Assembly: GCA_040216635.1 (NCBI GenBank)
Contig: JAVJOU010000028.1
Span: 1 to 64,000, forward strand
DNA length: 64,000 bases
From: UBA1479 sp040216635
GTDB lineage: Bacteria; Pseudomonadota; Alphaproteobacteria; Rhodospirillales; Casp-alpha2
Direction: 5' to 3'
Part shown: positions 51,201-57,200 of the stretch, in pieces
Numbering within the stretch: the first letter of the stretch is position 1
How the letters are laid out: each line of letters starts with the position of its first letter
The notes under the pieces: model-generated
Seen by the model: only the letters and a program-made list of their open reading frames with translations
What the model was told of the DNA's origin: nothing
Databases searched by the model: none
Made by a program: the position numbers and the translations under genes

Positions 51201-54200
51201 GACACCGTCCCCGTGAGCGACGGCATCCCCATCGACACATCGGCGGGTTACGCCAACTTCGACGGCACGAATGACAGCATCGTCATCGACGCGCCGGCCG
51301 GCAACAGCGTCAACAATTACACCATCGCGGCTTGGATCCGGCCCGACGCCGTGGGCTCCTCGGGCTCGCCGCTGGGCGCGGATCAGACGATCCTGTCCTC
51401 CGACACCACAACCACGGCCAACGGTTTCGCGCTCCGCCTTGCCACCGACGGCAGCATTGAACTTGAACTTCTGGGCACGGGCCAGACGGCCGTGTTCTCG
51501 GAAGCCGATATCATCGCCGCCAACGGCGGACCGATCACGGCCGGCGACTGGAACCACATCGTCGTCACGCGGACCGGGTCGGATGCCGGCCCCGACACCG
51601 TGAACAACAACGACTTCCGCCTGTGGGTGAACGACAATTTCGTCCAACCCGCCCATGACGTGGCCGTGCCCCTGCACAACCTGGACGACGATTTCCGCAT
51701 CGGCGCCGAATCCTCGGATGGCTCGACCACGTTCAACAACTTTGCCGGCGACATTGCCGGCGTGAAGTACGCCAACGGTGAGGTCAGCAGCGTCCAGGTC
51801 GGCCGCGAATTCGACGGCACGGCGTCGGACGCGTTGCCGGGCATTTTCGACAGCAATTTGGTGTTCCATCTGCCGCTGGACGGTGACTTCTTCGATGTTT
51901 CCGACAACGCCAACCACGGCGCAACTGACGGAGGCACCCACCTGATCGGCGCCGCGCCGGACGTGCTCGGCCCCAACGTGATCGGCCGGACGCTCGACTT
52001 CGACGGCATTGCCGCCATCGACGTGGACATCCCGGCCGGCTTGGGCACGGGCGCCGGCGCCTTTACCTGGGAAACCTGGATCAAGGTCGGTGATACCTCG
52101 GGCGGCAGCCAGGCGTTGTTCGGCATGGCCGATACGGGTCTCACGGATTTCAGCACCTTCTTCATCGACGCCAACGGCAATGTCGCCTATCAGGAAGACA
52201 CGGGCCTGGCGGTCATCGGCGCCACCGCCGTGGACGACGGCCAATGGCATCATGTGGCGGTCGTCTATGACGGCGCCGGCACCTTCGATATCCTGGTCGA
52301 CGGCGTTTCCGACACGCCGGCCAACGCTTCCCTGACGGTCAACATGCCGGCCATCGACACCGCGATGATCGGCGCCAACGCCCAGGGCAGCAATCAATTC
52401 ACCGGCGAAATGGCCGACCTTCGGGTGTGGAACACGGCGCGCAGTGCGGCCGACATCCAGGACGCCATGCATAATTTCGCAGACGCCAATGACCCGGACC
52501 TTTTGGCCAACTGGCGTTTGGACGACATCGAAGGCCCCATCGGCGCGGCCGCCCCCGTCACCGATGCAACGGGTGCGTTCAACGGCACCACCACAAGCGG
52601 CGGCCTGATCTTCGTCGACACGGCGCCGGACATCTATTCGCCGACCATCGAAACGCCCGAGGGTGCTGCGGTGAACGGCCAGCTTTCTGCTTATGACGTG
52701 GAAAGTGCTGCCTTCACTTATGTCCCGGCCATTTCCGAGACAACGGCCGGCGGCGGCGAAGTGGACATCGCAGCAGACGGCTCCTTCGTCTACACACCCG
52801 CCGTGGGCTTCTACGGCACCGACACCTTCACCGTAACCATTCAGGAAACGGGCGGCCCGGCGCGCACGGAAACGGTAACCGTCGAGGTCGTGCCGAACCT
52901 GATCCCCAACACTCTGGATACGGATTCTGCAGCCGACTGGACCGTGGCCGGGAACTGGTCCGCAGGGATCATCCCCGACATAACCCAAGCGGCGATCCTG
53001 CAAGGTTCGGCCACGGCGACCCATGCCGGCGGCACGGACACGGTCGGCGCCCTGGACGCCGACACGGCGCTGACCATTTCCGGCGGATCGCTGACCGTCG
53101 ACGGCGACGCCGACTTCGCCGGCACGGTCACGCTCAGCGGTACCGGCGCCCTGACCCTGGACGGCGATTCCATCTTTGCCGGCGACATCAATCTGGACGG
53201 CTCCGTCGGATTGACGGTCAATGGCGCTGCGACCCTCAACGGCTCGCCCACGATCAGCCTCATCGACGAAAGCATCGGCGGCACCGGGCAGATAATCACC
53301 AACGGCAGCATCACGACCCAGGGCACAAGCGCGATCAACCCGGCGCTTCAGGTGCTGACCGGCGGTCTTCTCAAAGTCGGCACCGGCGCCTTCACCTTGA
53401 ACGGCTCTTTGAGCAGTGACGGCGACGTGGATATGTCGAACGGCACGTTCACCATCACCGGCACCAGCACCATCAATTCCGGCGGCACCTTCGACATCTC
53501 GGCCGGCACGCTGACGGCCGTGGGCTTGATGGCCATGAACGGCACCATGACCCTGACCACGTCGTCGACCAAGACCTTCAACGGGATCGACATGGATCTG
53601 GGCGGAACGTTCGATTACACCACCGGCGCTTCGGGCTTATCCCTGTCCAACGGCAGCGATATCAGCATTGTTTCCGGCGGTACGTTCCAATTCGACACAA
53701 CGGGAACGATCGGTGACGCCGGCGGGGGGGCGAATACGCTGTCCATCGTGTCGGGCGGTACCCTGGCCCGTGCCACCACCGGGACCGGCACTGTTGGCGT
53801 CGCCCTGGAGCAAGCTTTGGGCGGGATCATCGATATTGACGCCGGTGTGCTGCAGATCAACGGCGGTGGCACCCTGGCCGGAACGGTCGACGTCGCGGCC
53901 AGTGCCGAAGCCACCTTCAATGGCGGGGTTTGGACGACCGGGCCGTCGACCGATCTGGTCGGCGCGGGCGAGATCACCCTTCAGGGCGGCCTGACCATGA
54001 ACGTGGCCGGACCGCTGACCGTGGATTCCGGATTGCTGCTGACCCATACGGGCAACGCCGTGGTCGATGTGAATTCCGCCAACCTGCTGTCGATCCTTGG
54101 CGATTATGACTGGTTCTCCGGCGACATTACCGGCACCGGCGATGTCACGGTCGGCAGCAACGGCACCATGACCTTGTTGTCGTCGGCGACCAAGACCTTG

Positions 54201-57200
54201 GACGGCATGAATTTGACCGTGACCGGCGCCAATGCCCTGGTTTCCTATGCCAGCGGCGGCGCGGGCCTGCGTTTCATTAACGGCACGCATCTGGACGTTT
54301 CCGCCGGCGGCACCTTGGAACTGTTGGGCAACGCCAACATCGACGACCTTGATGCCTTCGACAACCGCATCAACGTGACCGCCGGCGGCACCGTGGTAAA
54401 GAACGGCACCGGCACCACGGCCATCGATGTGGACCTGGACATCAACGGCGGCACGCTTAACGTGCTGGACGGCACCCTGCGCCTGGACGGCACGGCAAAC
54501 CTGGCCGGCACCGTGGGCCTGAGCGCCGGCGCGACCCTGAACCTCAACAGCCAGGATGCGAACACTGTCGGCGCGGGGCTGAACTTCGGCGCGTCCGCCG
54601 GGACACTTCAGATCACCGGCAGCAACACGGTCCTTTCCGTCGATAACAGCATGACCGTTGTCGGCACCATGGCGCTGCAGCAATCCAGCGGCGACATCGT
54701 GGTCGGCGCGGCCCAGACGTTGGCCGTCGACGGCACCCACAACTGGGCCGCCGGTGACATCACCGGCATGGGCCAGGTTTCCTATGCCAATGGCGCAAAC
54801 CTGAACATCACGACCTCGGGCACCAAGACCATCGACGGCATCAGCGTCAACATCACCAACGCCACCATGATTTATGCATCCGGTGCCAACGCGCTGGCCC
54901 TCGCCAACGATGCGGACATCACCGTCGGCGCCTCGGGCCAATTGCGCCTGGAAGGCTCGCAGAACATCACCGCGGGCGTCGGGTCCAACAACCAGATCAT
55001 CATTCAGGCCGGCGGGGAACTGGTGCGCGATGCCGCCGGCACGGCCACCTTGAACCCCAATCTGACGCTCGACGGCACGATCACCATGACCGACGGCACC
55101 TTGCGCCTGTTGGGTGACAGCATGCTGTCCGGCACCATCAATTTCGCCGCCGGCACGATCCTTGAACTGGCCGGCAGCGGCAGGACCCATTCCTTCAATA
55201 CCGGCCATGACCTGACCGGCACGGGCGGCACGTTGTTGATGACCAACAGCACGGCGACGGTGCAGGTCGCCAATGGGATGACCATCGATAGCGGGCTGAC
55301 GCTGGACCAGGACTCCGGCACCGTCAGCATCACCACCGGCATTTTCCAGGTCGACGGCACCCATGACTGGAACGCGGGCACCCTGACCGGCATCGGCGAT
55401 TATTCCTACGGATCAGGCAGTTTCCTGAACCTGACGAGTTCCGGCACCAAGACCATCGACAACACCGACGTGACCATCAACGGCGGCACGATGACCTATA
55501 CGGACGGCGGCAACGCGCTGGAACTGGACAACGCGGCCAGCCTGACCGTGACCAACGGCGGCACCCTCTTCCTCCAAGGCTCGCAATCCATCTCCGATGG
55601 CGGCACGGGGCTGAACCAGTTGTTCGTCACGGGCACGGGCTCTTTGATCCGGGATACAAGCACGGGCACGGCCACCATCGACGTTTCCGTCGGCTTTACC
55701 GGCACGATCGACGTGCAGACCGGCACGCTGCGCCTGTTTGCCGGCGGTTCTTTGGGATCGGACCTGGGCATCGCCGCAGGCGCCGAGATCGAACTGAACA
55801 ACAGCATCTTCACAATCGACAACAACGTTACCGTTTCCGGCGGCGGCACGCTGCAGATCACGGGTGCGAGCGCCGATATCAACATCGGCACGGCCCTGTC
55901 CCTGGCCATTGCGGCGGACAGCGATCTGCTGGTCAGCAGCGGTGATATCCTGGGGACGGGCACGGTCGACGTCGCCGGCGACATGATCTGGAACGCGGGA
56001 ACCATCTTCGCCCCGATCAACATCCAATCCGGTGCGACGCTGACCACCGATACCTCCGGCACCAAGATCTTAGATTTCGGCGAGCTGAACGTCACCGGCA
56101 CCCTGACCATGAACGGCAATGGACACATCACGTCGCAGAACGGCGCGGATGTGAACGTTTTCGCAGGCGGTGTCGTCAACATGACGACAGCGGGCAGCTT
56201 CCACGCCGGCACCGGGCCGGGCATTCTGTCCATCGCCGGCGGTGCCGCGCTGAACGTGACCAGCGGCACCATCACGGATATCGGACTGGCCACCACCAAC
56301 AACGGTGATATCCACGTTCAGGCCGGCAGCACCCTGCGGATCGACGCCGCCACGCTGACCAACAACGCCACCATCACCATTGATGAAGGCGCCACGCTGA
56401 CCATTCAGAACGGCAGCCTGATCAACACCGGCACCATCGAAGGCGACGGGACCCTGCTGCTCACCGGATCGGGCACGCTGGACAACCAGGGCACCATCGA
56501 AGTCGGCGGCATCAACAACACCGATGACTTCACCATCAACGGCATACTGGACAACAATGGCGCCAATAACCTTGTGTTCGAATTCAACGGTGCCGCCGAC
56601 CACGACGTTCTGACCGTTGACAGCATGGACCTTTCCGGTGCCACCGACGCGTTGACCTTGAACTTCATCAACGCCTATATCCCGGTCCCCGGCCAGACCT
56701 TCACGATCGTCAATTACACCAGCCATGACGCCCAGATATTCGAGACGGTCACCACCAACCTGGGCCCGGCCTATGCGGCAACGATCGATTACGGAACGGG
56801 CACGGCCGACGCCATCACCGTGACCATCGACATCGCCGATCAGGTTATCGTCGGCGACGGCACCGATGAGACAATCGTCACCCTTTCCGGCAATGACACG
56901 ATCACCGGCGGCGGCGGTTCCGACACCATCACCACCGGCACCGGTGCGGACGATTTGATCTACCTGTCGGCGGCGGACTCCGGCGTGGGCGCCGGCATCC
57001 GTGACGTGATCACCGATTTCGACGCCGGTACTTTCGGCACCCATGTCGACCTGATCGACCTGAGCGCCATCATCATCGGCGGCGACTTCCACTTCGTAGG
57101 TGACGCGGCACTTGGGTTCAACGGCGTGACCGATGCCCGGTTCGACGACACAAACAAACTGCTGCAGATCGACCTGAACGATGACGGAACGGCCGATTTC

